NCBI GenBank assembly: GCA_963822145.1
Contig: CAWGGG010000001.1
Location: forward strand, 558,001 to 622,000
From: UBA5072 sp963822145
Lineage (GTDB): Bacteria; Bacteroidota; Bacteroidia; Bacteroidales; UBA10428
DNA: 64,000 nucleotides
Direction: 5' to 3'
Part shown: positions 9,144-18,314 of the stretch, piece by piece
How the letters are laid out: every line of letters begins with the position of its first letter
How positions within the stretch are numbered: the stretch's first letter is position 1
Translations under genes and position numbers: made by a program
The notes under the pieces: model-generated
The model's database searches: none
Seen by the model: only the letters and a program-made list of their open reading frames with translations
Told to the model about the DNA's origin: nothing

Positions 9144-9653
9144 CTACTTTTCACGAAAAATAAAATACTGACTGAAAATAATCAGCAGGGATGTTAAAAT
9201 TGAACTGAGCAAAGCCCTTAAAAAGGTACTGAAGAAATGATGAAAAGTAAAAACTTCCAGGTAAAACAGCACAAAATGATGCAGTAAAACCAGGGTGACG
9301 GTGTATTTAACGAACCATTCCAGTCCAAATTGTGCCAGACGCGGATAAGTTCCGGATTGATAACCTTCACGGGGCGAGTATAACGACATAACAAACGGCC
9401 TGCTGAAAGCCATCAGCAGGGTAGCGCTTGAATGCACCCCGGGCGTGCCCAAAAATAAATCGATTACCAGTCCCAGGGTGAAAGAACTCATCAGCAGGAT
9501 AAAACTCGGGACAGTAAACGGAAGCAATAAAACAAAGAGAACGTAAATATAGGGATTGATGTATCCTGAAAACTCAATGTTGTTGAAGATCAACAACTGC
9601 GCCAGGACTAACACCCCAAACAGAAACAGATATTTACCAAATTCTCTGATCAT
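9144..9653 (-). CDS. mreD: Rod-shape-determining protein MreD
   Basis: A small integral membrane protein of 169 aa with about five helices and little soluble sequence, as expected for MreD, which bridges MreC and the RodA-PBP2 complex. Similarity within the family is weak, so the call rests on size, topology and position: it overlaps mreC by 4 bp and abuts the PBP2 gene inside the mre operon. Confidence 0.88.
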   Translation of the reverse strand: MIREFGKYLFLFGVLVLAQLLIFNNIEFSGYINPYIYVLFVLLLPFTVPSFILLMSSFTLGLVIDLFLGTPGVHSSATLLMAFSRPFVMSLYSPREGYQSGTYPRLAQFGLEWFVKYTVTLVLLHHFVLFYLEVFTFHHFFSTFLRALLSSILTSLLIIFSQYFIFREK

Positions 9654-10474
9654 TGTCTGATGACATTTTCTATGGAATCGATTTCCTGTTTGCCACGGTT
9701 CTGAATGACCTGCACAAAATTAAGTTTTCTGAAGTCATTCGAAAGTTTCACGGATATCTCATAGTAATTTCCCCCCTTCAGTCTGAAATCCGCTATTGTT
9801 CCGATGAGATACCCCTCCGGGAAAACCCCTCCGTATCCGCTGGTGATCACAGTATCTCCCTTGCTGACTTTTACATGATGCGGTATATCCACCAGGGTAG
9901 CCATGTCCGGAGCGTTGCCATTCCAGCTCAGAGGTCCGAAATAACCGTTATTTTTAATCTTGGCACTAATGATGAAATCGCGGTTCAGCAAGGATAAAAC
10001 TGCTGCATAATTGGGTGTAACCGATTTAACAATACCAACAATACCATCACTGCTGATTACTGCCATTTCAGGGCCGATCCCGCTTCTCTCACCTTTATCC
10101 AGGGTAATGTAATTGTATTGTTTGTTGACGGTATTGTTAATGACCCGCGCGGTAAAGTAGAAATACTTCCTCGGGGCAAGAGAATCTCCGGTATAGCTGG
10201 TATCAGCATTCACCATGCTGAAGGAAGTCCGCAGCTGGTTGTAAAGGCGGGCATTTTCTTCCGACAATTTCCGGTTATCACTATACAGGGAAATATAATC
10301 CCGCCAATTCTCAACCCTTGTGGATATTCTTCCAGAAACCTTATGCGAGGCGCTGTAGAAGCGCACGCGCTGATAAGGATTGGCGCTGAACAGCAGGAAA
10401 AGTGAGAACGATTCAATAAGCAAAAACAGGATCAGGAAATGATGCTTGATTATTAATCGCAATAGATTTCTCAT
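9650..10474 (-). CDS. mreC: Rod-shape-determining protein MreC
   Basis: A bitopic periplasmic scaffold protein that activates RodA-PBP2. One membrane helix at about residues 12-29 is followed by a helical segment near 55-85 and the beta-barrel MreC core. The core contains INNTVNKQYNYITLDKG, GIVGIVKSV and the GDTVITSGYGGVFPEG loop. The length of 274 aa is normal. It lies 28 bp after mreB and overlaps mreD. Confidence 0.94.
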   Translation of the reverse strand: MRNLLRLIIKHHFLILFLLIESFSLFLLFSANPYQRVRFYSASHKVSGRISTRVENWRDYISLYSDNRKLSEENARLYNQLRTSFSMVNADTSYTGDSLAPRKYFYFTARVINNTVNKQYNYITLDKGERSGIGPEMAVISSDGIVGIVKSVTPNYAAVLSLLNRDFIISAKIKNNGYFGPLSWNGNAPDMATLVDIPHHVKVSKGDTVITSGYGGVFPEGYLIGTIADFRLKGGNYYEISVKLSNDFRKLNFVQVIQNRGKQEIDSIENVIRQ

Positions 10475-10502
10475 CCTAAAAACAACTGGTTGGTGCAGGG
10501 AC

Positions 10503-11528
10503 TTATCTGATCAGCAGGGACTGGTATTTCTCTAGGTTTTTCAAAATAATACCGGTTCCTCTGGCAACTGCGTGCAGGGGATTCTCAGCAATGTGGAAGG
10601 TGATGCTTATTTTATCGGAAAGACGTTTTGCCAGGCCACGCAATAAAGCACCCCCGCCGGCCAGATATATACCTTTCTGAACAATGTCGGCATACAGTTC
10701 GGGCGGTGTTTGCTCCAGCACCGATAATACGGCTGATTCAACCTTGGAAAGCGATTTATCGAGGCAGTGGGCAATTTCCTGATAGGATACCGGTATTTCA
10801 ATAGGCAAGGCTGTCATCATATTGGGGCCCCTGACGGTATATTCAGCAGGCGGATTATCGATATCGGGCAATGCAGCACCGACGAATATCTTAATGTCCT
10901 CAGCGGTGCGTTCCCCAACCTTTATGTTATGCTGATGCCGCATATAGGCCTGTATGTCGGCCGTAAATCCATCGCCGGCGATGCGGATCGATTCATTGCA
11001 GACAATACCGCCCAGCGCAATGACGGCAATCTCCGTGGTGCCGCCACCAATATCCACCACCATATTTCCTTCGGGGGCAACAACATTCAATCCGATGCCA
11101 ATAGCTGCCGCCATGGGTTCGTAAACCATATATACGTCACGTCCGCCCGCATGTTCTGAAGAGTCGCGTACCGCCCTGATCTCCACCTCTGTGCTTCCTG
11201 AAGGTATGCTGACTACCATCCTCAGCGAGGGAGTAAAAAACCTGTTCTTGGGATTGATCATCCTGATCATTCCGCGGATCATCTGCTCTGCAGCATTGAA
11301 GTCTGCTATCACCCCATCGCGCAATGGACGGATAGTCCTGATGTTCTGATGTGTTTTACCATGCATCTGCCTGGCTGTCTCACCAATGGCTACCAGCTTC
11401 TTTGTGGTCTGATCAATGGCAACAATGGACGGCTCATCCACAACAATTTTATCATTTTCTATGATAATGGTATTGGCGGTTCCCAAATCTATGGCAAGTT
11501 CCTGGCTAAACAACGAAAAAATACCCAT
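10503..11528 (-). CDS. mreB: Actin-like cell-shape protein MreB
   Basis: A bacterial actin that forms membrane-bound filaments orienting wall synthesis. The phosphate-1 loop DLGTANTII starts at residue 14, and the second phosphate loop DIGGGTTEIAV and the adenosine motif AGGGALLRGL are all intact. The length of 341 aa is standard. First gene of the mreBCD-mrdA-rodA run, 105 bp downstream of purH. A TAnnTTTG box lies in that gap, so it may have its own promoter in addition to read-through. Confidence 0.97.
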   Translation of the reverse strand: MGIFSLFSQELAIDLGTANTIIIENDKIVVDEPSIVAIDQTTKKLVAIGETARQMHGKTHQNIRTIRPLRDGVIADFNAAEQMIRGMIRMINPKNRFFTPSLRMVVSIPSGSTEVEIRAVRDSSEHAGGRDVYMVYEPMAAAIGIGLNVVAPEGNMVVDIGGGTTEIAVIALGGIVCNESIRIAGDGFTADIQAYMRHQHNIKVGERTAEDIKIFVGAALPDIDNPPAEYTVRGPNMMTALPIEIPVSYQEIAHCLDKSLSKVESAVLSVLEQTPPELYADIVQKGIYLAGGGALLRGLAKRLSDKISITFHIAENPLHAVARGTGIILKNLEKYQSLLIR

Positions 11529-11592
11529 AAAATATGTGTCAGTTGAGTTTTGGTAAAGGTAATATATTGAACAATCAAATACTTAAAAATCG

Positions 11593-11600
11593 CAAACTTA
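11593..11600 (-). promoter_or_regulatory. Possible -7 element upstream of mreB
   Basis: On the minus strand the purH-mreB gap contains TAAGTTTG, a full match to TAnnTTTG, about 65 bases before the mreB ATG. No TTG occurs at the expected -33 distance, so this is a weak candidate. Confidence 0.3.
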
Positions 11601-11633
11601 TAAACGCAGAAAACAGCAGGAAGTTACTATTTC

Positions 11634-13157
11634 CTAATGTTTAAAATGCCGTGTACCTGTAAATACCATGGACATTCCGTTCTTGTCGCAGAAATCAATC
11701 GAATCCTGGTCCCTTACCGAACCTCCTGGCTGTATAACTGCCTTTATACCGGCTTCACAGGCAATCTCAACGCAATCTGCAAAAGGGAAAAAAGCATCGG
11801 AGGCCATTACGGCTCCCCGGGTATCAAAACCAAAGCTGCGGGCTTTGGCAATGGCCTGTTTCAGGGCATCAACCCTGCTGGTCTGGCCTACACCGCTCGC
11901 AATCAACTGCTTGTTTTTGGCCAGCACAATGGTGTTCGATTTGGTATGCTTCACCACTTTGTTGGCAAATACCAGGTCTTCATATTCAGTCCCGGTGGGA
12001 GAAATCCGGGTCACTGGTTTCATGTCAGCTTTTGATTCGGTTTTTACATCCCTGTCCTGCTCAATGATGCCTGTCAGCAAGCTCCTGAACTGCACCAGGG
12101 GCAAGTGTGTGTTTTTCCGGACCAGGATAATGCGGTTCTTCTTCTTGCTGAGGACTTCAAGTGCAGCCGGATCATAGGCCGGAGCGATGATAACCTCGAA
12201 GAACAACTTGTCGACTTCAGTGGCAGTAGCTTCATCCAAAGGCGCATTGGTGATCAGGATTCCTCCGAATGCTGAAACCGGGTCTCCAGCCAATGCGTCT
12301 GTCCAGGCATTTAACAAACCGGGCCGGGATGCCAAGCCGCAGGCATTGTTGTGCTTCAGTATGGCAAAGGTGGTTTCCGTGAAATCTTCGATAAGATATA
12401 CCGCTGCTTCAATATCAAGCAGGTTGTTGTAAGAAATCTCCTTGCCCTGCAACTGGTCAAAGATTTTCCCGAAGTCCCCGTAAAAGGTACCGCGTTGATG
12501 CGGATTCTCCCCGTAACGCAGCGACTTGGCTTCGTTAACGCTCTGGCGGAAAACCTGTTTTTCCCTGCTGCTGTTAAAATAACTGAAGATGGCAGTATCA
12601 TAATGCGAGGTCACACCAAAAGCTTCCAGGGCAAGATATCTTCTCTGATCAAGGGATGAAATACCCTGATGATCCCCCAGGATATCCAGTAAAACCGGAT
12701 ACTGATTTTTTGAAGGGATAATCACCACATCCTGGTAATTCTTGGCAGCTGCTCGGATCAGCGATATTCCGCCAATATCGATCTTTTCAATGATATCTTC
12801 CGGCTGCGCTCCTGAAGCCACCGTTTCTTCAAACGGATAAAGATCAACGATCACAAGATCGATGGGGTCCATCGAAAACTCCTTCATTTCCCGGTTATCG
12901 GAATCATGTTCGCGCCGGGATAGAATACCGCCAAATACCTTGGGGTGAAGGGTCTTCACCCTGCCGCCGAGTATGGAAGGATAGCCGGTAAGCTCTTCCA
13001 CTGCCTTTACCGGTATTCCAAGTTTTTCAATAAATTCCCTGGTGCCCCCGGTGGAGATGATGGAAATATTTAATGCCTGCAGCTTGCGAACGATCACATC
13101 AAGCTGATCTTTGTAATAAACTGAAATCAGCGCAGATTTTATTGTTTTTTCATTCAT
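11634..13157 (-). CDS. purH: Bifunctional AICAR transformylase / IMP cyclohydrolase
   Basis: Last two steps of de novo IMP synthesis. The N-terminal MGS-like cyclohydrolase domain begins KSALISVYYKD with STGGT near residue 36. The AICAR transformylase domain starts around residue 200 with SLRYGENPHQRG and carries the catalytic KHNNACG motif. The length of 507 aa is usual. Its position directly before mreB is common in Bacteroidota. The leader (13158-13306) holds an 8-bp inverted repeat, GCAGGATT at 13196-13203 and AATCCTGC at 13220-13227, of unknown meaning. Confidence 0.96.
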   Translation of the reverse strand: MNEKTIKSALISVYYKDQLDVIVRKLQALNISIISTGGTREFIEKLGIPVKAVEELTGYPSILGGRVKTLHPKVFGGILSRREHDSDNREMKEFSMDPIDLVIVDLYPFEETVASGAQPEDIIEKIDIGGISLIRAAAKNYQDVVIIPSKNQYPVLLDILGDHQGISSLDQRRYLALEAFGVTSHYDTAIFSYFNSSREKQVFRQSVNEAKSLRYGENPHQRGTFYGDFGKIFDQLQGKEISYNNLLDIEAAVYLIEDFTETTFAILKHNNACGLASRPGLLNAWTDALAGDPVSAFGGILITNAPLDEATATEVDKLFFEVIIAPAYDPAALEVLSKKKNRIILVRKNTHLPLVQFRSLLTGIIEQDRDVKTESKADMKPVTRISPTGTEYEDLVFANKVVKHTKSNTIVLAKNKQLIASGVGQTSRVDALKQAIAKARSFGFDTRGAVMASDAFFPFADCVEIACEAGIKAVIQPGGSVRDQDSIDFCDKNGMSMVFTGTRHFKH

Positions 13158-13277
13158 AAATCAGAAGGTTATTAGATGAAGTAATGTTTTGAAGGGCAGG
13201 ATTACAAGGAGTTTCAAGAAATCCTGCAGGAACGCTCACAAGATATTAATTTTTTAACAAAATAAATAGGGCTTTCT

Positions 13278-13285
13278 TATCTTTG
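13278..13285 (+). promoter_or_regulatory. Candidate -7 element of the ABC permease gene
   Basis: TATCTTTG fits TAnnTTTG exactly and lies 22 bases before the ATG at 13307. A T-rich stretch (TTTTTTAACA) sits near the -33 position, but no clear TTG. Confidence 0.4.
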
Positions 13286-13306
13286 TTTGAGTTATTCCTG
13301 TAACAT

Positions 13307-14560
13307 ATGCGCTGGTATTATATATTACACGAAAGTTTCCAATCGGCCTACCGTACTGTAGTGCTCAACAAACTCCGCACATTTCTTTCACTGCTCGGGG
13401 TGACCATTGGTATCTTCTCCATTGTTTCGGTTTTTACGGTCCTCGATTCCATGGAAGCCAATATGAGAAAAACGGTCGAATCACTGGGCAACGATGTCAT
13501 CGTTGTTGAGAAGTGGCCCTGGGCACCGGAAAACGGGACTGAATTTGCCTGGTGGGAATACATCAACCGGCCTGTAACAACCGCGCGGGAATACGAAGAA
13601 CTCAAAAGCCGGATGAAAGATATAAAAACTGCCTGCTTTATTGCGGCCATCCAGACTGATGTCGAATACCTGGACAACAAAGCGGAAAGCTTCCAACTTT
13701 GGGGAGTATCCAATGAATTTCCGGATCTCCGCAGTTTTAACATAGCCCAGGGTCGCTTTCTCTCCCCAATGGAAATTAATTCCGGGAAAAACAACTGTAT
13801 CATCGGGTATACCCTTGCCGATGAATTGTTTCAGGGTAGAAGCCCGCTCGGCAGAACCATCCGGATACAGGGAAAAAACATCACTGTGATCGGTGTTTTT
13901 ACCAAGGAAGGAAAGTCACTGCTGGGAGGAGGCAGCATGGATAAGGTGGTTTTAATTCCCGTCTCCTATATGGCCAACATGGTCGACCTGAAAAATGAGA
14001 ACAGCAATCCTCAGATCTGGGTTAAAGCGGGTGAAGGCATGAGTATGGACGAACTGAAAGAAGATATCCGCCTGACCATGAGGTCCATTCGCAGGTTAAG
14101 TCCCCGATCCAAGGACAGCTTCGCCCTCAATGAGACCAGTTTAATGAGTGCCGGCATTGATCAGATCTTTAAAGTAGTGGGCATTGCCGGATGGTTTATT
14201 GGAATTTTCGCCGTCCTGGTGGGCGCTTTTGGCATAGCCAATATCATGTTTGTATCGGTTAAGGAAAGGACCAGCATCATCGGCATCCAGAAAGCCCTTG
14301 GCGCCAAGAGTTATTATATCATACTGGAGGTACTCTATGAATCAGTCTTGCTTTCCATTATCGGCGGAATTCTCGGGCTGGTCTTCATCTATATCGGCAC
14401 CCTTATTGCCAGGGCACAGGAATTTGATATCTTCCTGAGTGGTGGAAACATTATTTTCGGCTTGCTGCTCAGCACATCGGTAGGTGTGGTTGCAGGCCTG
14501 CTGCCTGCTTTCGCGGCAGCCCGGCTTGATCCGGTGAAGGCTATTGCGAGTACATTTTAG
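13307..14560 (+). CDS. MacB/FtsX-type ABC transporter permease
   Basis: A 417-aa permease of the MacB architecture. A first helix around residues 20-42 is followed by a large extracytoplasmic MacB-PCD domain (about 45-280) and three C-terminal helices forming the FtsX domain, with GAFGIANIMFVSVKERT. Such proteins transmit ATP-driven motion across the membrane to move lipoproteins, antibiotics or peptides, or to regulate enzymes. No ATPase gene lies next to it, so its partner must be encoded elsewhere. The substrate cannot be told from sequence. Confidence 0.88.
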   Translation: MRWYYILHESFQSAYRTVVLNKLRTFLSLLGVTIGIFSIVSVFTVLDSMEANMRKTVESLGNDVIVVEKWPWAPENGTEFAWWEYINRPVTTAREYEELKSRMKDIKTACFIAAIQTDVEYLDNKAESFQLWGVSNEFPDLRSFNIAQGRFLSPMEINSGKNNCIIGYTLADELFQGRSPLGRTIRIQGKNITVIGVFTKEGKSLLGGGSMDKVVLIPVSYMANMVDLKNENSNPQIWVKAGEGMSMDELKEDIRLTMRSIRRLSPRSKDSFALNETSLMSAGIDQIFKVVGIAGWFIGIFAVLVGAFGIANIMFVSVKERTSIIGIQKALGAKSYYIILEVLYESVLLSIIGGILGLVFIYIGTLIARAQEFDIFLSGGNIIFGLLLSTSVGVVAGLLPAFAAARLDPVKAIASTF

Positions 14561-14587
14561 GGACAAGGGACAGGGGACAAGGGACAG
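14560..14587. repeat. Two tandem 14-bp units of a GGGACAAGGGACAG repeat
   Basis: Two perfect copies of GGGACAAGGGACAG start at the last base of the permease stop codon. A related sequence on the opposite strand occurs at 34642-34667 (CCCTGTCCCTCGTCCC type), suggesting a dispersed intergenic repeat family. The remainder of 14588-14691 holds a short TTAGAA repeat near 14662-14678 and no clear gene. Confidence 0.5.
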
Positions 14588-14691
14588 GGGAAGATGCTGA
14601 TGGAAGAATCTGATTCTGATGGAAGATTCTTTTAGAAGACTTGTGTGTAAGTACTTTATAGAATTAGAATTAGAATTAAAATAACGCCCTT

Positions 14692-16962
14692 ATGAAACAC
14701 TGCAGAGAATTATCTATTATCCTGAGTTTATTTTACCTTTTCATTCCGCTTTTCAGCCAGATCGTTCCGGATTCCTCATTACTCAATATCGACCGGGTGT
14801 TCGGCTCGCCGGAGTTCCGGCAGCAGTATGCGCCTGCCATACAGTGGATCAGTAGTGGCGATGCCTATATTGTCAGTGAGCCTTCCCTTACTTATAAAAG
14901 CCAGGATGACCTGGTGAAAATTGAAACCGGTACACAAAAGCGCAGCATTTTTCTTCCTGCTGAAAAGCTGATTCCGCCAGGTGATTCTCTTCCCATCACC
15001 ATTGAAGAGTTCACCCTGTCGCCCGATGAATCCAGGGTGCTGATCTTTACCAACAGCAGCAGGGTGTGGCGAAGCAATTCCAAGGGCGATTACTGGGTAT
15101 ATGATCTGGCCGGTCAGAAATTAAGCCGGCTGGGAATCCGATTCCCTGCCTCTTCCCTGATGTTTGCCAAATTCTCTGCGGATAACCGGTTTGTTGCTTA
15201 CGTTCACAACTTCAATCTTTATCTGGAGAATTTCTCAGATGGATCGGTCACCCAGTTAACTTTTGATGGCAACGGGGACATCATCAATGGCACATTCGAC
15301 TGGGTATATGAAGAGGAGTTCGGCTGCCGTGATGGATTCCGGTGGAATACTGCCGGGAGTTTCATTGCTTTTTGGCAACTCGATGCTTCTGCCATCGGTA
15401 CTTTTTACATGATCAACAACACCGATTCGATCTACTCCAAAATTATTCCCATACAGTACCCCAAAGTTGGCCAGCCTCCTTCCTCCTGCAAAGTTGGACT
15501 GGTTAACCTTACAAATAAAGAGATCCGCTGGATCCCGGTTCCCGGCGATCCCTCAGAAAACTATATCCCCCGCATGCAATGGATCAGTGACCACCTGTTG
15601 TTAATCCAGCAGATCAACCGCAAACAGAATAACCTGAAGTTCTTTACTTACAACGTGGATATCGGAGACTTGAAAAAGATCTATGAAGAAACTGAAGACA
15701 CCTGGGTAGATATCAGTTATCCCGATATCACTGCCTACGGATGGGAGATGGAAGACCTCCTGGCTGCCGATAAAGGAACCGCAGTTTTAAGAATGGCGGA
15801 AACTGCTGGCTGGAGACATCTTTATAAGATCGACCTGGCCACGGGACAGAAAGTCGTGATCACTCCCGGCAATTACGATGTTGCACGCTGTTATACAGCT
15901 AACGACAAATATGTTTATTTCAGCGCTTCCCCCCGGAACAGCACACAGCGTTACCTGTACCGGGTATCACTCACCGGTAAGGGCGATACATTGAGGATCA
16001 CACCCAAGGGAATTTCAGGAATGAACCGGTATGATGTCTGTCCCAATGGTAAATACGCCATATATCGTCACTCCAGCGCTCATGACATACCCCGGTCCAG
16101 CCTGGTGAGCCTTCCCGATCACAAAACCATACGGGTCCTTTCGGATAATGAAGCTTATAAAAAGAAGATAGAAAAACTCCGCTGGCCGGTTACCGAGTTT
16201 TTCACCCTCACCACCGAAGATGGCGTGGAAATGGATGGCAGGATGACCAAACCTTTGGGCTTTGATCCACAGAAAAAGTACCCGGTTTTGTTCTATGTAT
16301 ATGGCGAAGCGTGGGAGCAGGTTGCCACCGACAGCTGGTCCGACCTGTGGACCATCATGCTCGCCCAGCAGGGATATATCGTAGTGGCCATGGACAACAG
16401 AGGTTCGCCCTGCCTGAAAGGCAGCAACTGGAGAAAGTGCATTTACAAAAAGGTCGGGGTTATCAATACCCGTGACCAGGCTATGGCTGCCAAAGAATTA
16501 CTGAAGTGGAGCTACGTGGACAGCAGCAGAATTGCCGTTTGGGGTTGGAGTGGCGGTGGCAGCATGACCCTCAACCTGATGTTCCGTTACCCGGAGATAT
16601 ACAAAACAGGTATGGCTGTGGCTGCTGTTTCCGACGGGCTGACCTATGACAATATTTATACCGAACGTTACATGGGCTTGCCCCAGGAGGACCCGAAAGC
16701 ATATGCCGAGGGCGCGCCCAAGAACTTTGCCAAAAACCTTCGGGGTAATCTGTTGATCGTGCATGGTACCGGCGATGACAATGTCCATTACCAGAATGCG
16801 GAAATACTGATCAATGAGCTGGTAAAGTACAACAAGCCTTTCAGCATGATGGCCTATCCCAATCGTTCCCATGGGATTTATGAAGGCCGCAATACCAGGA
16901 GGCATGTGTATACCTTGCTCACCAGCTACCTGAACGAGCATTGCCCTCCGGGTGGGAGGTAG
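14692..16962 (+). CDS. S9 family dipeptidyl peptidase IV-like protease
   Basis: A 756-aa exported serine peptidase expected to release Xaa-Pro-type dipeptides. It has a signal peptide at about residues 1-23. An eight-bladed DPPIV_N propeller (about 90-480) contains the N-terminus-binding glutamates in WVYEEE (204-209). An alpha/beta-hydrolase domain carries Ser620 in GWSGGG, Asp695 in GTGDDNVH and His727 in SHGIYE. The nucleophile elbow has Gly where classical DPP4 enzymes have Tyr (GWSYGG), a variation that may affect the oxyanion environment. It stands alone between the permease and the broken dienelactone hydrolase gene. Confidence 0.9.
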   Translation: MKHCRELSIILSLFYLFIPLFSQIVPDSSLLNIDRVFGSPEFRQQYAPAIQWISSGDAYIVSEPSLTYKSQDDLVKIETGTQKRSIFLPAEKLIPPGDSLPITIEEFTLSPDESRVLIFTNSSRVWRSNSKGDYWVYDLAGQKLSRLGIRFPASSLMFAKFSADNRFVAYVHNFNLYLENFSDGSVTQLTFDGNGDIINGTFDWVYEEEFGCRDGFRWNTAGSFIAFWQLDASAIGTFYMINNTDSIYSKIIPIQYPKVGQPPSSCKVGLVNLTNKEIRWIPVPGDPSENYIPRMQWISDHLLLIQQINRKQNNLKFFTYNVDIGDLKKIYEETEDTWVDISYPDITAYGWEMEDLLAADKGTAVLRMAETAGWRHLYKIDLATGQKVVITPGNYDVARCYTANDKYVYFSASPRNSTQRYLYRVSLTGKGDTLRITPKGISGMNRYDVCPNGKYAIYRHSSAHDIPRSSLVSLPDHKTIRVLSDNEAYKKKIEKLRWPVTEFFTLTTEDGVEMDGRMTKPLGFDPQKKYPVLFYVYGEAWEQVATDSWSDLWTIMLAQQGYIVVAMDNRGSPCLKGSNWRKCIYKKVGVINTRDQAMAAKELLKWSYVDSSRIAVWGWSGGGSMTLNLMFRYPEIYKTGMAVAAVSDGLTYDNIYTERYMGLPQEDPKAYAEGAPKNFAKNLRGNLLIVHGTGDDNVHYQNAEILINELVKYNKPFSMMAYPNRSHGIYEGRNTRRHVYTLLTSYLNEHCPPGGR

Positions 16963-17005
16963 TACCTGTTTCCTGGTCACATAGTATTTATATAAATGAA
17001 TATCG

Positions 17006-17097
17006 AACATCGAACAAGGAATAATGAATATCGAAGTTAAAATCTTCGAAATTCAATATTCGGTGTTTCCCGAATTGGGATGGCCTTGTTCGGTGTT
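17006..17097. repeat. Imperfect inverted-repeat intergenic element
   Basis: AACATCGAACAAGG (17006-17019) pairs with CCTTGTTCGGTGTT (17084-17097) with one mismatch. An inner pair, GAATATCGAAG and CTTCGAAATTC, surrounds a short AT-rich loop near 17040. The whole could fold into a long interrupted hairpin. It fills most of the gap between the peptidase and the next gene and looks like a dispersed non-coding repeat. Confidence 0.5.
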
Positions 17098-17147
17098 ACT
17101 AAATCCAAAATACCTGTTGCTGAAGACCCACTAAATCTTTACCCGAT

Positions 17148-18003
17148 ATGAAAACAAAAATCCAGTCCCTTTTTGAAGATTACAAAAGCGGCAATATCAA
17201 CCGCCGTGATTTTCTGCGCAGGCTCACCCTCTATGCCGGTGGCGCTGCTGCCGCCGCCGCACTTCTGCCGCTGCTGGGAGACAACCGTGTCATGGCGTTA
17301 CACCACCGGAAGACAAACAGGATTGGTAACTGAATCCGTTTCCTATCCCGCTGGGGGAGGAGAAATGAAAGCCTTCCTGGCCCGTCCGGAGAAGAAAGAA
17401 AAGTATCCGGCCGTGGTGGTCATACACGAGATCTTTGGTCTGAATCCGCACATACAGGATGTGACCAGGCGTTTTGCGAAGGAAGGATTCCTTGCCATTG
17501 CCCCCGATGCCCTGTCGCAGACAGGCGGAACCCCGGCCGACAGCAATGAAGCCGTCACAAAGATCCGTGAACTGGATGCTGCCTCAACAACCAGGAACTA
17601 TGTGGCTGCAGTGAAATACCTGAAAACCCATCCGCTGTCAACCGGAAAGGTGGGCTGTACAGGCTTCTGCTGGGGCGGTGCCATGACCAACCAGGTGGCC
17701 GTGAACGAACCAACCCTCGATGCCGCCGTTCCTTACTATGGCCGCCAGCCGGTTGCCGAGGATGTGCAAAAGATCAAAGCACCTTTGTTGATCCATTATG
17801 CCGGCGACGATGCCCGCATCAACGAGGGCATACCAGCCTTCGAAGAAGCCCTAAAGAAAGCAGGCATCGAATACAAGATCTTTATTTACGAGGGTGCCAA
17901 GCACGGTTTCAACAACGACTCCGCCGCCGAACGCTATAACGAGCAGGCCGCCAAACTGGCATGGGAACGGACGATAGCGTTTTTTAAGGAGCAGTTGAAA
18001 TAG
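17148..18003 (+). pseudogene. Dienelactone hydrolase family protein, Tat-type leader, frameshifted
   Basis: Two overlapping reading frames together make one dienelactone hydrolase of about 285 aa. The first frame (from 17148) encodes a leader with the twin-arginine motif RRDFLRR, an alanine-rich hydrophobic stretch and LLPLLGDNRVMAL, then runs into a stop at 17331-17333. The second frame carries the rest, from about 17300 to 18003: VTESVSYPAGGGEMKAF, the nucleophile elbow GFCWGG (Cys), the acid in YAGDDARINEG and the His in KHGFNN. The shift lies between about 17296 and 17330 and fits one extra base. It could be a real mutation or an assembly error; the catalytic domain itself is undamaged. 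Confidence 0.8.
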
Positions 18004-18056
18004 GGTATAAATAATTTGTTTAAAGATCATCCTTTTAGGCGTAGTTAAAAATCATT

Positions 18057-18254
18057 GCCGTCAACTTAATGTGTTACAATTACCGCAGAGCGGTAAGGGT
18101 ATTGTAGAAATTGTTGTGGCCATAGATATCCTCCCCCGGAGGGGATAAGCCAAAATACCATAACCCCTCCGGGGTAAATGGGAGTAAATTATGTCTATTT
18201 CTACAAGACCCTATGCCCTCCGGGCAATTCGATATAACTCCTTAAGTTGACGGC
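18057..18254 (+). mobile_element. ~200-bp inverted-repeat element, copy 1 (MITE-like)
   Basis: Bounded by GCCGTCAACTTAA and TTAAGTTGACGGC (14-bp perfect arms if the flanking T/A is counted). Inside are CCGCAGAGCGG, a central pair of arms CCCCGGAGGGG / CCCCTCCGGGG around CAAAATA, and TGCCCTCCGGGCA, each able to form a hairpin. GTTAAAA occurs just outside both ends (18044-18050 and 18259-18265) and may be a target-site duplication. No protein is encoded. The element sits in the convergent gap between the dienelactone hydrolase locus and the GldL-like genes; related copies are near 38.7, 39.6 and 44.9 kb. Confidence 0.7.
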
Positions 18255-18314
18255 ATTGGTTAAAACCTACACCAAGCGGGGGATCGTTGAGTTGATAAAT
18301 AGGGTCATGGCGTG

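Noticed and set aside
14560..14591. Short direct repeats considered as a CRISPR remnant
   Set aside because: Units of 14 bp without spacers and no cas genes in the window.
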